DNA of 64,000 bases from the NCBI GenBank assembly GCA_023213395.1, contig CM041465.1, forward strand, positions 61,821,741-61,885,740, in the 5' to 3' direction. This document shows, piece after piece, positions 20,026 through 31,620 of this stretch. The translations under genes and the position numbers were made by a program. How positions within the stretch are numbered: position 1 is the first letter of the stretch; the number at the start of each line of letters is the position of its first letter. The DNA comes from Cycas panzhihuaensis (taxonomy: Eukaryota; Cycadophyta). Under the pieces are notes generated by a model. The model was not told the origin of the DNA, made no database searches, and worked only from the letters and a program-made list of their open reading frames with translations.

Positions 20026-21260
20026 TCATGCATAGAACTTCTTAAGGAATCTCCCATTAACAACTTTCTCAAATTCAAGCCCTTCTAGGGTGGCTATCCT
20101 ATAGGAACCATTATCGAGGGATTTGATAATGATGAAAGGACCAACCCATAGGGGTTTGAATTTGGTCAAGCGATCATGGAGATACTCGAGCTTGAGGACG
20201 TAGTCCCCAGGAAACAATGGATGGAAATAAAGATATTTATCGTAGGCCTTTTATGAGCGAGCTTTAGATGCTAGGTTAGCCTGATAAGTGGCTAAGCGTC
20301 TCTCATCCAAAGCTTCGAGGTCTAGCAGGTGAGCCTAACGGATTGACTCTTTGTTAATGAAACCTCGAAGGGAGACTTGCAAGGAAGGAATCTCCACCTC
20401 TAGCGGGAGTACCGCCTTGGTACCGTAGACCAGGGAGAATGGGGTCATTCCCATGGCAGAATAGATAGAGGTGTGGTAAGCCCATAAAGTGGAGGGTAGC
20501 TGAAGGTGCCAATCCTTTTGGGATTGAGCAACGGTTTTCTTGAGAATGTTGACGAGAGCCTTATTGAAAGACTCCACTTGGCCATTTGCCTGAGGGTAGT
20601 AAGGGGAGGAAGTCTTGTGAGAAATTTTAAACTTCTCACAAAGCTCATCCATCTCCTTATTATAGAAAAGAGTTCTATTGTCAGTGATTAGGAAGTCCAG
20701 AATTCCCAAACGGTAAATGATGTGCTGGTAAATAAACGTAGCAATCGTTTTACCGGGGGTAGTGATCAAGGGGATGGCCTCTGCCCATTTGGTAAAATAC
20801 TCTATGGCAGTCAAGATAAACTTGTGCTACAATAACGAAGGTGGGGAGATAGCCCCGATAAGGTCTAGTCCCTACTGAGCAAAAGGCCATGGCGAAACAA
20901 TAGGATGCAGGGCCTCATAAGGCACATGGGAAATATTAGCATATTCCTGACATCGCTAACATTTCAGAGCAAAGGCGTGAGCGTCCTTAAAAAGGGATGG
21001 CCAGAAATAACCCATGCGAAGGATCCTTTGAGCCATAGACCAGCCCCCAAAGTGACCCCCATAAATACCGTGGTGGCATTCATGAAGTACCTGGTTGGCT
21101 TCGTCAGTAGTGATGCAGTGGAGGAGGATCCCATCGAAGGACCTCTTGTACAATACCTCATCCATGAGGAGGTATCACCTGGCAGAAGTCTAGATACGAG
21201 ATCTAACTTTACTACTGGCGTTGGGGCGGTATTGCTACTATGTAAGATACCACACTATAT
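20026..21260 (-). pseudogene. element A: integrase (broken)
   Basis: This integrase would have joined element DNA to the host chromosome. It keeps an HHCC zinc finger (HECHHGIYGGH near 21090-21050 and CQRC near 20960). The acidic triad is at DLIGAI near 20858, ITDN near 20695 and NGQVESFNKAL near 20580. The C-terminal GPY/F module reads WVGPFIIIKSLDNGSYR near 20150. No chromodomain is visible, as in Tat/Athila-type elements. The natural stop TGA is at 20026-20028. One stop at an expected Gln lies before the core. It is in a different frame from the RT because of an indel near 21450-21490. Confidence 0.9.
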
Positions 21261-22700
21261 CGTCGTACCACTCATTGTCGATGAGTGGATGGGGAGAGGC
21301 TCCTTGAATCGTCAAGATAGACTCATCAGGGAGAGAGTCGTCAACGGGGGCACCAAAGGAGTTAGGGATAGGGGCGTCCGCAAGTTGCTTAGCCACTATC
21401 ATTCCCTTCTTTGATTTCTAGTTAACAATATGGAGGTTGAATACTTGAAGTAAGGCTACCAACAACCTACAGTCAAATCCGATCGAGTCAGCAAGTATCG
21501 CAAGGGATCAAATTGAACGATCACCTTAGTGGTATTGCCAAGCAAGTAGTGTCTGAACTTCTTGGTCGCATGGACTAAGGAGAGGCACTCCTTCTCGGCA
21601 AGGGAATAGTTAAGCTCAGTAACCACGAGGGTGTGACTAATGAAATATATAGCTCTCTCAGTTCCTGAGTCATCCTCCTAAGCTAGTATGGTGCCCAAGG
21701 ACTCGTCAGTTGCCGAGGTGTATAGGACGAAGGGCCTATCGAATCAAGGAGGCGCCAACGTAGGAGTGGAAGTTAAGGCTTCCTTATGTCCTTCGAAGGC
21801 CTTTTGGGTCTTTTCAGACCAAGCAAAAGGAGCTCCCTTCTTTAATAGGTTCATGAGGGGTTTAACGCTCACAGCGAAATCTGCTAAGAAGCGTTTGAGA
21901 AAACTGAGCCTTCCTAGAAACGACTTAATCTGTCATTGAGTTTTAGGCAGTGGCATATTGAGGATTGCCCTGACCTTGTCAGGGTTAATCTGAATTCCTT
22001 ATTTGGACACAAGGAACCTAAGGAGTTTACCCGAGGTAATGGCAAACACACACTTGAGTGGATTAAGACTGACGTGATACTTGCAGCATCGTAAGAAGAT
22101 GGCACGTAAGTCAGATGGATGATGGGCCCTAACACGGGAGAGACCCATCATATCATCCATGAAGACCTCCAATATGTTATCAATGAGGTCATAGAAAATG
22201 AAATACATGGCTCTTTGGTAAGTAGCACTTGTATTCTTAAGACCAAAGGGCATCGCCTTGTAGGCAAAGGTACCCCAAAGAGTAGTGAAAGTCGTCTTAT
22301 GGCAGTCTTTGGGAGAAATTTGAATCTGGTTATAGCTAAAGAAGCTATCTATTAGGGACATAACTTCAAATCCGGTAATGTGATCAATAATTTGATCGAG
22401 GAAGGGTAATGGGAAGTTGTCCTTGGGACAAGTATTATTGATGTTGTGAAAATTGACACATATACGGATTGCCCTATTCTTTTTAGCAACGGGGACAATG
22501 TTGGAGACCCACTTAGGGTAGTCAATGGAAGTAATAAGCCCAGCATCCAGAAGCTTCTCAACCTCCATCTTAACGGTGGCTGAGAGCTTCGGGTGAAGGG
22601 GACACTATTTCTGGCGCACAGGGTGGGCGCCAGGAATGGTGGTGAGGTTATGAGTGATAATGGAGGGGTCGATTCCCTTCATGTTAGCATAATCCCATGC
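21261..22700 (-). pseudogene. element A: reverse transcriptase and gypsy RNase H (broken)
   Basis: The RT domain is open from 22568 to 21999. It shows KWVSNIVPVAKKN, CVNFHNINNTCPKDNFPLP (the family usually has Asp where the first Asn stands), MPFGLKNTSATYQRAM and the catalytic FMDDMM near 22150-22163. The attached RNase H (about 21880-21480) shows FVLYTSATDESLG, ERAIYFISHTL and KECLSLVHATKKFRHYL. Stops at expected Gln or Arg codons break the RNase H, and a frameshift at about 21450-21490 separates it from the integrase frame. Confidence 0.9.
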
Positions 22701-24140
22701 AAACACGTCTCAAAACTCCTAGAACAGAAGGGAGTACTCCCTTATCTCATCAGGGGAACATTCCAACCTGACCTTAATGACCTTGTCGGGGGCCAAGACT
22801 ATGTCTTGGGTCGCCCCCATGCACATGGCATTACCCTCCTCAAAGTGGAGAGGGGCAAGGTCAATAGGAGGAGGTGGAATAGGAGATGGGATCAGATCAG
22901 CGAGTGTGGATCTGATCGTAAGGATCTTCTGGTGACCAAGCCTGTGGTGACTAGAAGGCAAGTTGGGCGCAAAACCTGCCAGATGCTCAAGCAGGGCTTT
23001 ATCATCCTTGAAGTAATCCATCCCATGGATGACCTTACTTCGAGTAGAGGAAGCATTGGAGGGAGTAGAAGTAACAGGACCCTGATGGTCGTCAGGTTGC
23101 TCAACTTCCTCACAGGATTATGAAGGAAAGCCAAGAGGAGGCTCCTCGAAAGGAGCGAAAGGTAATTCTTCAAAGCTATTACCTACGGGGGATAATGAAG
23201 AAGAAGAACTGACGATGGGCAGGTCAATGCGAGTGATGACGTATGACACGCAGGAGTGGCTAGCCTCACCAACGAGAGAGGTTCTAGATGGGGATCTAGA
23301 ACGAGATGGGTGTGACCTACTGGTGCGGAGGAAAGAGACAGGGTGAAGACAATCCTCATCTTCATCATGTGACTTGTCATCACTAAACGAAGGAAGGTAC
23401 CCGTAACTCACAACGCCAATAGGGGTGAACTGTGTAAGACTAGGGGAAGAAGATGTGGGATCTTCTTCGGATGGGTTAGGTATACCAATAGAGCAGGCCG
23501 AAGCATGCGTGGAAGGACCTTGGTTTGCTGAATTGGTGGAATGAGTTTGTTTGGTAAATGGGCGTTCATGGGGAATCACTCTCATTTGTCCGTCATGGAC
23601 AAATTTAAGTTGTCCCCAAAGAGTCAAGCACATGGCTCCTATTTGGTCGAGCCATGGACGACCTAGAAGGAGGTTGTAGTCAACGTCAACGTCGAGGACA
23701 ACAATGTCGGTAAGAACAGTCTTGCCCTCAAGGGTGAGCAGAATCGTGACAGATCCCAAAGGGGTCTTCTCACTACCATCATAACGTTGGCATCGCCATG
23801 GAACAGGTTCCAAGGCAGAGATACCAAGCTCTTGCATGACACGTAAGGGCATGGCATTGACAAAAGAACCATTGTCAACAATAGTTCTTCAGAGGGTACA
23901 ATCAGGTGTATCGATAGTGATAGTGAACGGGAAGTTCCACTGACATTCCCTTTCACCGACGGGAGGAAGATCCTTAGGATCAAATGAGATAACGGGTCCA
24001 CGGCTTTGGGTGATGCCCAAAGCGTGGACAGGTGCATCACTCAATCCTAAAGCTTCTAGGAGGAGGGCCTGCTGCTCGGGATAACTCCTTAAAACGTCCA
24101 TTAAGGACATTCCTGCGGCAACAGTATGAAGCTCGTCCAC
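22701..24140 (-). pseudogene. element A: aspartic protease and linker
   Basis: The retropepsin that matures the polyprotein. The active-site motif reads TIVDNGSFVNAMPLRVMQEL near 23890-23830 (Asp-Asn-Gly-Ser, where many relatives have Asp-Gly-Gly-Ser). The flap-side motif is DYNLLLGRPWL near 23675. The long segment from 23600 to 22720 before the RT is Ser/Pro-rich linker, typical of Tat-type pol. It shares its frame with gag and RT, so gag-pol was one open frame without a programmed shift. A stop at an expected Gln lies at 23889. Confidence 0.88.
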
Positions 24141-26690
24141 GATAGAGAAGGGCTTACCCTTCGCGGTAGGCTGGGTAAGTGCCCTTCAGAAATCGTAATG
24201 ACCTGGGCGTACAAGAATAGCCTTGGGAAAGAGAGGTATTTTCGGAGGAAGGTTCTCTGGAAGAGGGTCAGAAGGAGCGAAAGAACAAGAAGCTCATGTT
24301 GCTTCCTTAGCGGCCTAAGACCATGTAAGGGCGTAGGAAGGAGTCGCTTCAAGCAACTGGATCACCTTCTTCCCCTTGTTTTGGGGTCGCGAAGGTGACA
24401 GGGTGCGATGGCTAGGAGAACGAGAGGAAGAAGACGAGTTTCGGGCACCCTTCCCTTTGTTATGGGAAGGACGGGGATCAGGCGATCTTCCTCAGTTCCT
24501 ATTATTCTTGGTTTGGGTGTTGCGATCACGTTCCCCATATTTAAGGAACGGATCCTTGTGAACTGGTTGGTCCAAATTAGGCCTTGAGGCCCATTTGGAG
24601 GAAGAGTCACGTCGAGGGGCATCCCTAGGATGCTAGGCCCTACAACGCGAATCATCGTGGAAGCACTTCCCATGAATGGAGCACCACTTCTTCTCAAGCG
24701 GAGGGTCTGACCTTCTCGCTTAAGAGGACAGGGTGTTTCCATTCCTGGGGAGAGGAGCTTGGGTTGTCTGTTGGACTTGTTTATTGGATGTAGGGGATGA
24801 AGGAGCTTGAAGCTTGAGTTCCTTCATCGTACACTCGAACGAGTGTATGGCTGATGTGAGAGGGTCTAAAGTCCTCTCAGTCAGATGAGAGGAAGACCGG
24901 GTAGGTTGTGAAGGTTTGGTATCTTTGGTTAGGTGTGGTGCCTCATGGAGCTATGAGGGCTTAAGAGGTTTCTTGAGACCGGCTTGGATCTCAATAGCCT
25001 CCAATGCCAAACACTTGGCGATTGCAGAGTCGCATGTGGTCACCCCTATTTTAAGGACTTCCACATGTATTTCAGGACAAAGTGCATTGACGAAGAGGTC
25101 TCGCTTCAACTCCTCAGGCAATGTTGCCTTAGTGGAGTGAAGCAAGTCGTGGAATCGCTGCATAAAGTCACGATTCATTTCATCATGACCTTGTTTGAGC
25201 GAAAGAAGCGACTTCATTCCGCTCTCGAATGGATGGGCTACATCAAAATAGTTGATGAACTCGTCCACCAATTGCTGGAATGAATGGATAGAATGGGCAG
25301 GGAGACGGTAGAACCACTTGGGGGCATCACCCTACAATGATTGTAGGAATAATTTCATTAAAATGTAGTCGTAAGCCCAGTAATCAATGCATGCCATAGA
25401 AAAACTACGCACATGCTCCGTCGGGTCTTATGACAAAGTTCCGTCAAATCTAGGAACTCCAGGGGGATGAGGCGGCAGATTGGTTCTTAATGCCTCGATG
25501 GATAGAGGTGTTGACCTAAAGTCCATGAAGGGGCGTACCCTTGCCTGGACCATAGGATCAACGAATGTCGTAGTAGGTAATGAACAAGGAGTGGATGGGG
25601 CTGGGACACCCATCCCTCCTTGAGGAAACGTCCCCTGCTGAGAAGAGGCATGGGGGTAAGTGCCTTGGAAGGGAGTCGGGTTCCCTTGCAAAGGTACAAC
25701 AAATGGAATTGCGTTGGACGATGGACAAGATGGATGTGGAACCGGGTTTTGCCCATATGCGCCACCCGTAGGTGGAGCAACCCCATATGGGTGCAGCGGA
25801 TCCACCCCATAAACCGAGAGACAACTTCCATTACCCTGCCCCCAAGGTTGAGAAGTATACCTTGGGGTAACATAGAAGGAAGTGCCAACGTGTTGGTTTT
25901 GAGAGTGTGTGGGAGCGGGTCCCACATGACTGGTAGCCGAAAGGGTAATAGGACCGACGAGCCTACTAGGAAAGGTATGTGCCACATTAGGGGATGGCGT
26001 ATTGGTTTGGTTAGGGATGGGTATGCTAACCTTCAATTAAGAGAAAGACACACCACAGGGAGATCCCGAAACACTAGGACCTCGATGAGAAATAGAAGGC
26101 GCAACATGTGCCCCTACTACGGGAATATGAAAGGAGCGGGACACATGCATAGGCACAAAGGGATTTGTTGTCAAAGGAAGAGTAGATGAGGATGAGGCAT
26201 GCGAGGGAGGAGCGGAAGAAAAAGAGGCTCCTCCACGAAGAGCACCCTCAAGCCACCCAGGACGCAGTTGCAAGCATGCTGCACGGCGACACTCGTTGAG
26301 AGCTTCAACTACGTCGACAGGAGGGGTTCCTACATACTCATAAGAGGTAATTGGGACCTCAAACAAGGTAGGTCCCTTGGGATGTTCCTCAGAAGAGTCA
26401 CCAATTACATGACAAGTCTCAAGAGGAGTGGATCCTTCTACCGCATGGGCAGAGTGATGGACATCAAGTGAGAGATGTTGGTCACTCGGGTAATAAAGGG
26501 GTTCATCACCCTCTTGGGTGGACCTGAGAATAGAGGAAGGAAAAACATGGGTTTCTAAGGTTGAGGTGTGGTAGGCCCAATCAGAAGAGTATCCCTCCAT
26601 AGTCAAATCAGAATCTGATAAAGGAAGAGGGCGATACTCAGCATCTTCTAACAATGGAGATAGACCGCGTAAGCGACGGGAAAAGCATCA
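24141..26690 (-). pseudogene. gag: element A: gag (broken)
   Basis: The structural protein of the particle. Order on the minus strand: an acidic/Ser-rich N-terminal part (26654-26040), a Pro/Gly/Gln/Tyr-rich middle (26034-25430), the capsid-like core with KWFYRLPAHSIHSFQQLVDEF and LKQGHDEMNRDFMQRFHDL (25350-24951), and a zinc finger KWCSIHGKCFHDDSRC (24689-24645) of CX2HX4HX4C type. All five stops seen in this frame (for example 26037, 25428, 24949) are TAA or TAG at Gln sites; element D still reads Gln at the 25428 site. An upstream in-frame TGA at 26688 sits at an expected Arg, so the true start is uncertain. Confidence 0.88.
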
Positions 26691-26846
26691 CATGCAAGGT
26701 CAACCAACAATGTTAGGGAAAAGGAGAGGGCGGTAAAAGCACACATGTCGGGGGCTGCCCAATGAAGAGATCAAAAAAACTGAAAAGGATCACAAAAAGG
26801 TAGTGAAACCAATGGAAGAGAGCGAAAACTAGCTCCCTTACTAGCA

Positions 26847-26865
26847 GTCCCCAGTATGGTCGCCA
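26847..26865 (-). promoter_or_regulatory. element A: primer-binding site, Arg-tRNA-like
   Basis: The minus strand reads TGGCGACCATACTGGGGAC, one base after the LTR end. The first nine bases match the complement of the 3' end of a plant Arg tRNA (TGGTCGCCA) as I remember it. Ogre elements of the Tat lineage are known to use Arg tRNA. The 157 bases from here to the gag frame hold no clear ATG in frame. Confidence 0.75.
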
Positions 26866-26866
26866 G

Positions 26867-29574
26867 TGGAGACGCATCTATGAGATAGCTACCTAACTAA
26901 ATAGGTATGGTAAGAGCGGGTGACAATATGATCGAGAAAGAGACCTATAAGTAGGCTAATTACCATGCAGGGTACCCCGTGCACCAGAGTGCGAGTTTGG
27001 GACCTGCAATGGAATATAGCTACCAAAGGGTGATCCCCGCACTACTTCGAACAAGAGGTGAGGAGGCATAGGGTTAGCCTGGGTTGACCTAAGGGAAGGA
27101 TCCTCCCACCCTTGGATGGCAGGAAGGGGAAGGAGAGGAACCTTCAAGGGTTTCCCTAAAGCAATGGGAAACGAAGAAGGATAGGTAAGCGGTTGGCCTA
27201 TAGACGGGGTCACTTTGGTTATCCGGCGAAGCGGGGAACAAAAGGAAAGTAAGAGGGATGACCCAAGAAGGTGGGTCAAGGCATGCCTAAGCAAACTAAC
27301 TGGGTACACAAGTAATACGGAGAGCAAGAAGCTTGCACGGCAAAGGAAAAGAGGAAAGGAAAAAAGGAGCGGTTCCTATGACCTTTTCTTATGGGTAGAG
27401 AAGATGCATGCAATGAAATAAATAAAGCATGAACCAAAAGCAAAGTTAAGTTTCCCTTTTGATTTCTAATGAGTTAATTACTACTTATGAAAAGGAATTC
27501 AAAAGGAAAGAGTAGTAGGGTGGAGCGAGGTGTGTACCCAGACTGGAGGCGTGCATGATAATGGATACTCCCGAGGGACACCGAAACTACTCCACGAGGT
27601 GTGGCGGATACGAAGCGTCATGGCGGATTGGAATGAGGGGCTCTCTTACCTTCTTTGGAAAAATATTAAAGTACAAAACCAAGGAAAGAAAGAAACCAAA
27701 TACTAGTAACCAATGGAGTATGAAAGTACAACATGCATAGGAGCACTTACCGGCAATGAAACGAGCGGAAAATACCCTTTGCGCTCTCTAAGCACCTGTA
27801 AGTAATGGCAACCTCCCCCTTTCTGAAGAAAGGGTACTAACATGCAATAATGGGACCCTAATAATACATGTCTATGTAATACAAATATAAACTTAAACAC
27901 ATATATGTTAGCATCAACACAATGATGATAATATGTAAAAGAGGACAACCAAAGCGAAAGGAAAGTAACTGGTAAGCCTCAAAGTGGCCCACCTCCTGCA
28001 AGGAACAACCCTAACCTCCCCCAAAAGCCACAAGGCAGTGAGGGCAAGGCCAAGAAAGATGACTAGAAATAGTAGCAAGGGAGTTGGAAGGAGCCAAAGA
28101 AGACCTACGGTAGGCCGAGATGCTATGGAGAGCAAACCAGGATGCCAGGAAAAGAGTAAAGCAAAGAATAAGTGGTCAAGACTTATGTGAGTTGCCTGGA
28201 CCTAAGCCTAAGCCCTCAAACTAGTGCTGCAAAGTGTGACAGTACTGATTTCAGCAACTAAGGAAAGGCCAACAAACCCTTGTGTGAGTGCCAAGGACAG
28301 CACGAGGCAAGAGGGAAGGTTTAGGGGGCTTAAAAGCCACTTGAGGAGCATGGAAGGTGGTGCAGAATCCACCTAGCTCTCTCCCAAACCCTATTTCAAC
28401 CCTTAGTACCACTGCGTTGAGCAATAAACGTAGGTAAGGAGGCACTATAATAGAGGTTAAATAGTCTAATATAGAGAGGAAAACAACCCTCGCAAAGACA
28501 AGCAAAGAAACAAGCAAGATAGGGCATCAATAGCACAAGAGAAACAACTCAAATGAATAAATACCTGAGTAGAAGAGGAGAGGTGCTTGCCTCAGCCAAG
28601 GGTTGGTAAGGAGAGGCTGAGGAATTAGCCTAGAAACTGTGGTGTAGTAGGTTTGGGACCCTGCTAATGAAGTTGGAGGGAGAACACCTGCACTTGGAAC
28701 GCTTGAAGGCTGCCCGGGGCAAGAATCTACTGAAATCTCTCCAAGGGGCCCTCTCTAAGGTGCATGGGAGGCTAGGAAGACATCCTAGCTGCATCGAAGG
28801 AGAGCTGGGTGCTGGAGGAGAGACGCAGGTCCTATAGTAGCAGCAGGGCAGCAGAGAAGAGCAGAGCACAGTGTGGTTTCCTTGAGGAGCAATCCAAAAA
28901 GTGAGCCAAAAGTTCTAAAAAATGAGTAAATGATGACTTAAGTACCCAACCCAAACCCTAAAGTGAGTGATTAGGGTATGACTAGGAGCGAGTCAAGTCA
29001 TGGGACATGTGGTAGTTTCGTAATAAATACGAAATTGCCAAGACAGATTTTAAAAAATAAATTAGAACAGTCATACTGCTGCAAAATCTGCAGTACCGCA
29101 AAAATCTCGGCAGTATTCGCTCGGAGGCAAAAACAGGCCCGGCCAGCCAGCCTAGGCTATGGGCAAATGACAAGAAGGGCCAATAGGGGGCTGAGACACC
29201 AGCCGGGGGTAAACAAGTCAACAAACGGGTCCAAAAGAGCAAAAATAAGGCTCAAAACTGTGTGGCAAGTCAACTAAACAATGACGGGTCATCACACGGG
29301 CAGAGGTGGCGCAAGCTGAGTGGATCTTAGAGTGAGGAGGGCAGAATGTGGGAAGTGGAGTGGCCACCAAGGTGCCACACTTGCTGGGAGTGTGTCCCTG
29401 CTATAGTCGTCATAGGCTAAAATAAGTGTAAACGAAGACAAAGTCGTTTATAAGGCCACAAACATGCAGACATACAAGCAAACACTCATCAAGGAAAGTG
29501 ATGATACGGTGAGAAACATACCTATACTTACCTAAGTTGGTGATTCCATATCCATTCCCGAAAGCTGGGAAACA
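26867..29574 (-). repeat. 5' LTR of element A (2708 bp)
   Basis: Plus strand begins TGGAGACGCATC and ends GCTGGGAAACA (TG...CA). It contains one copy of the 1.8-kb segment that is triplicated in the other LTR (27675-29439). A telo-box AAACCCTAA (28953-28961) lies beside the place where element D has its TATA box. No coding frame is supported. Confidence 0.92.
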
Positions 29575-29579
29575 GTTTC
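29575..29579. other. target-site duplication of element A, right copy (GTTTC)
   Basis: Identical to 9112-9116. Integrase of element B continues directly to the right. Confidence 0.92.
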
Positions 29580-30290
29580 TATTATCTATAATAAGGATAT
29601 CAAGGACCCTAAATCAATAGATGATATGCTAATATATAAAGGTAGTAATAGTCTTGCCCATTGTCGAGTATAGGGGAATAACTTTAGACCATTTAGTAAA
29701 GTACTCTCTAGTAGTTAAAATGAATTTATATTGAGCTAAAAAAGGTGGAGTAATAACTTTGATTAGGTCTAATGCCCATTGGGAAAATGACCATGGAGAG
29801 ACCACTGCATGTAATGCCTTAAAAGGCTAATGAATGATGTTAGTATGCTCTTGGCATCAACAACAATGTTGTTCATAAGCATGGGCATCTTTAAATAAAG
29901 TCAGCCAGTAATATCTCATATGCAGGATTCTCTGGGCTATTGATTAGCCTCTGAAATGACCTCCATATATACTATTATGGAATTCATGAAGGATTTAGTC
30001 AGTCTTGTCTGGGTTGACATGACAAAGAATGATGTTATTAAATAATCATTTATACAACATGTTCTCCATGAGGAAGTATTATCGAGGATAGGCTCTCACA
30101 TGTGACTTTACTTTATCACTAGCATCAGTGGGGTACTATTATTGGATTAATAATTAACTATATCCCCATAAGATTTTCTATTAGGTAATGGATAGGCATT
30201 GGTATATCAAAGGGATAAGATAGGTTCATCAGGTAATGAATCATCAACCAAAAGCTTAAGAGAATTTAGCATGGGAGTGTTTGCCAACTA
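29580..30290 (-). pseudogene. element B: integrase, N-terminal half (broken)
   Basis: Minus-strand integrase up to the insertion point. The text YFTKW near 29690 and HIIYRF near 29625, then LIIDNR at about 29590, precede NPFYNKDMDEL at 9111, so the break falls just after the second catalytic Asp. The zinc-finger part near 29990-29860 is worn. It joins in the original element with 8467-9111. Confidence 0.82.
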
Positions 30291-31620
30291 TTCTACGATA
30301 ATTATTTCATTTTTGGATTTTTAGTTAATGATCTTGAGATGATACTCTTGAAGGAGGATGATTCATTTACCTACTGTTCTTATTAAATCTGATCGATTTA
30401 GGAGATATCTTAATGGATCAAATTAGATGATTACATAAATAGTATTACTAAGGAGGTAATGTCTAAACTTTTTAGTAGTATAGATTGATGCCAGGAATTT
30501 CTTTTTAGCTGGTGGATAGTTTAGTTTCTCTACCACTAATATATGATCAATGAAGGAGATGGACCTTTCAATTTTAGAGTCATCCTCTAGGGCTAACATA
30601 GCCCTAAGGACTCATCAATCACTGAGATGTATAGGATAAAGCGATGGTAAAAGAGAGGAGGAGCCAATAAGAGAGTCAATACAAGGGTTCATTTGAGTTC
30701 TTGAAAGGCTTCTTGGGCCCTAGAGGACCAAATGAAAGGAGCCCCCTTCTTTAATAGGTTGGTCAAGGGTTTGGCATTTATAACAAAGTTCACCAAGAAA
30801 CACCTTAGGAACCCTAACCTCCCTAAGAATGATTTAATCTATCATTGCGTTCCTCCCTAAGAATGACTTAATCTATCATTGCATTCTTGGAGGAGGCATC
30901 TTAACTATAGCTTTGACCTTGTCATGATCAATTTGGATTTCTTGTCTAGAAACAAGAAACCCTAAAGCTTGTCAACCATCATTGCCAAGATATGTTTGAT
31001 CAGATTTAGGATAACGTGATATTTATAGAACCTTTTAAAAATCACTCTAAGGTCTATAGGGTGATCGATCCTCTTTTGGGGAAGGCCCATCATGTCATCC
31101 ATAAAAACTTTAAGAGTTTTATTGATAAGATCATATAATATAAATTGCATGTCCCTTTGGTAGGTAGCACTAGTATTTTTCAAATTAAAAGGCATGGCTT
31201 TATAAACAAACATCCCCCAAGGAGTAGATAAGGATATTTTATGGTGGTGCTTAGGGGATATTTGGATTTGGTTATAACTAGAGAAGTTATCTATTAAAGA
31301 CATGACTTCAAGATCGATGGTGTGATCAATGATCTAATCTATGAATAGGAGAGGAAAGTTGTCCTTTAGATAAGCATTGTTAATATCTCTAAAGTTGAGA
31401 CAAATTCTAATATCCCCATTCTTCTTAGCAATAGGTATGACATTAGAAACCCATCTAAGGTAATCAATAGAAGTAATAAGGCTTGTATCTAGCGGCTTTT
31501 CTACTTCTATCTTAACTACAACCGATAATTTTAGGTGCAAGGGGAACTATTTTTACCTCACAGGATGAGCACTTAGTATGGTAGTAAGGTTGTGAGTGAC
31601 AATGCTTGGATCTATTCCCT
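30291..31620 (-). pseudogene. element B: reverse transcriptase and RNase H (broken)
   Basis: RT motifs on the minus strand include RWVSNVIPIAKKNGDIRICL (31475-31400), then DNFPLLFID with a stop at the next expected Gln, FSSYNQIQISPKHHHK and the catalytic FMDDMMGL near 31095. The RNase H part (30900-30300) is recognisable but crossed by stops. A 47-base direct duplication (CCTCCCTAAGAATGA near 30819 and 30852) interrupts the linker after the RT. Confidence 0.83.

Larger units (their letters stand above)
9117..29574 (-). mobile_element. Ty3/gypsy (Tat/Ogre-like) element A, complete, 20.5 kb
   Basis: A complete LTR retrotransposon on the minus strand, bounded by GTTTC duplications. Read in its own direction it has 5' LTR (29574-26867), Arg-tRNA-like primer site, one long gag-pol frame (about 26690-20026), an antisense PMD gene on the plus strand (17503-19370), a second RNase H (16294-15872) and an enlarged 3' LTR (15465-9117). 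The LTRs differ at roughly 8 percent of positions in a 250-base stretch compared by eye, mostly transitions. It is the best preserved of the four gypsy copies here but still carries stops and frameshifts. Confidence 0.92.

Noticed and set aside
20335-22568. A possible programmed -1 frameshift between RT and integrase, because A, C and D all change frame by the same amount there.
   Set aside because: The indels are at different places: near 21450-21490 in A, a one-base loss near 40665 in C and a one-base loss near 53920 in D. They are independent decay.
22593-23123. A 176-residue plus-strand open frame within pol of A.
   Set aside because: It lies antisense to the protease-RT linker and is not preserved in D or B.
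28950-28980. Telomere-like AAACCCTAA and TTAGGG as an interstitial telomere.
   Set aside because: Only single motifs occur, not tandem arrays, and they are at fixed places in the LTR.
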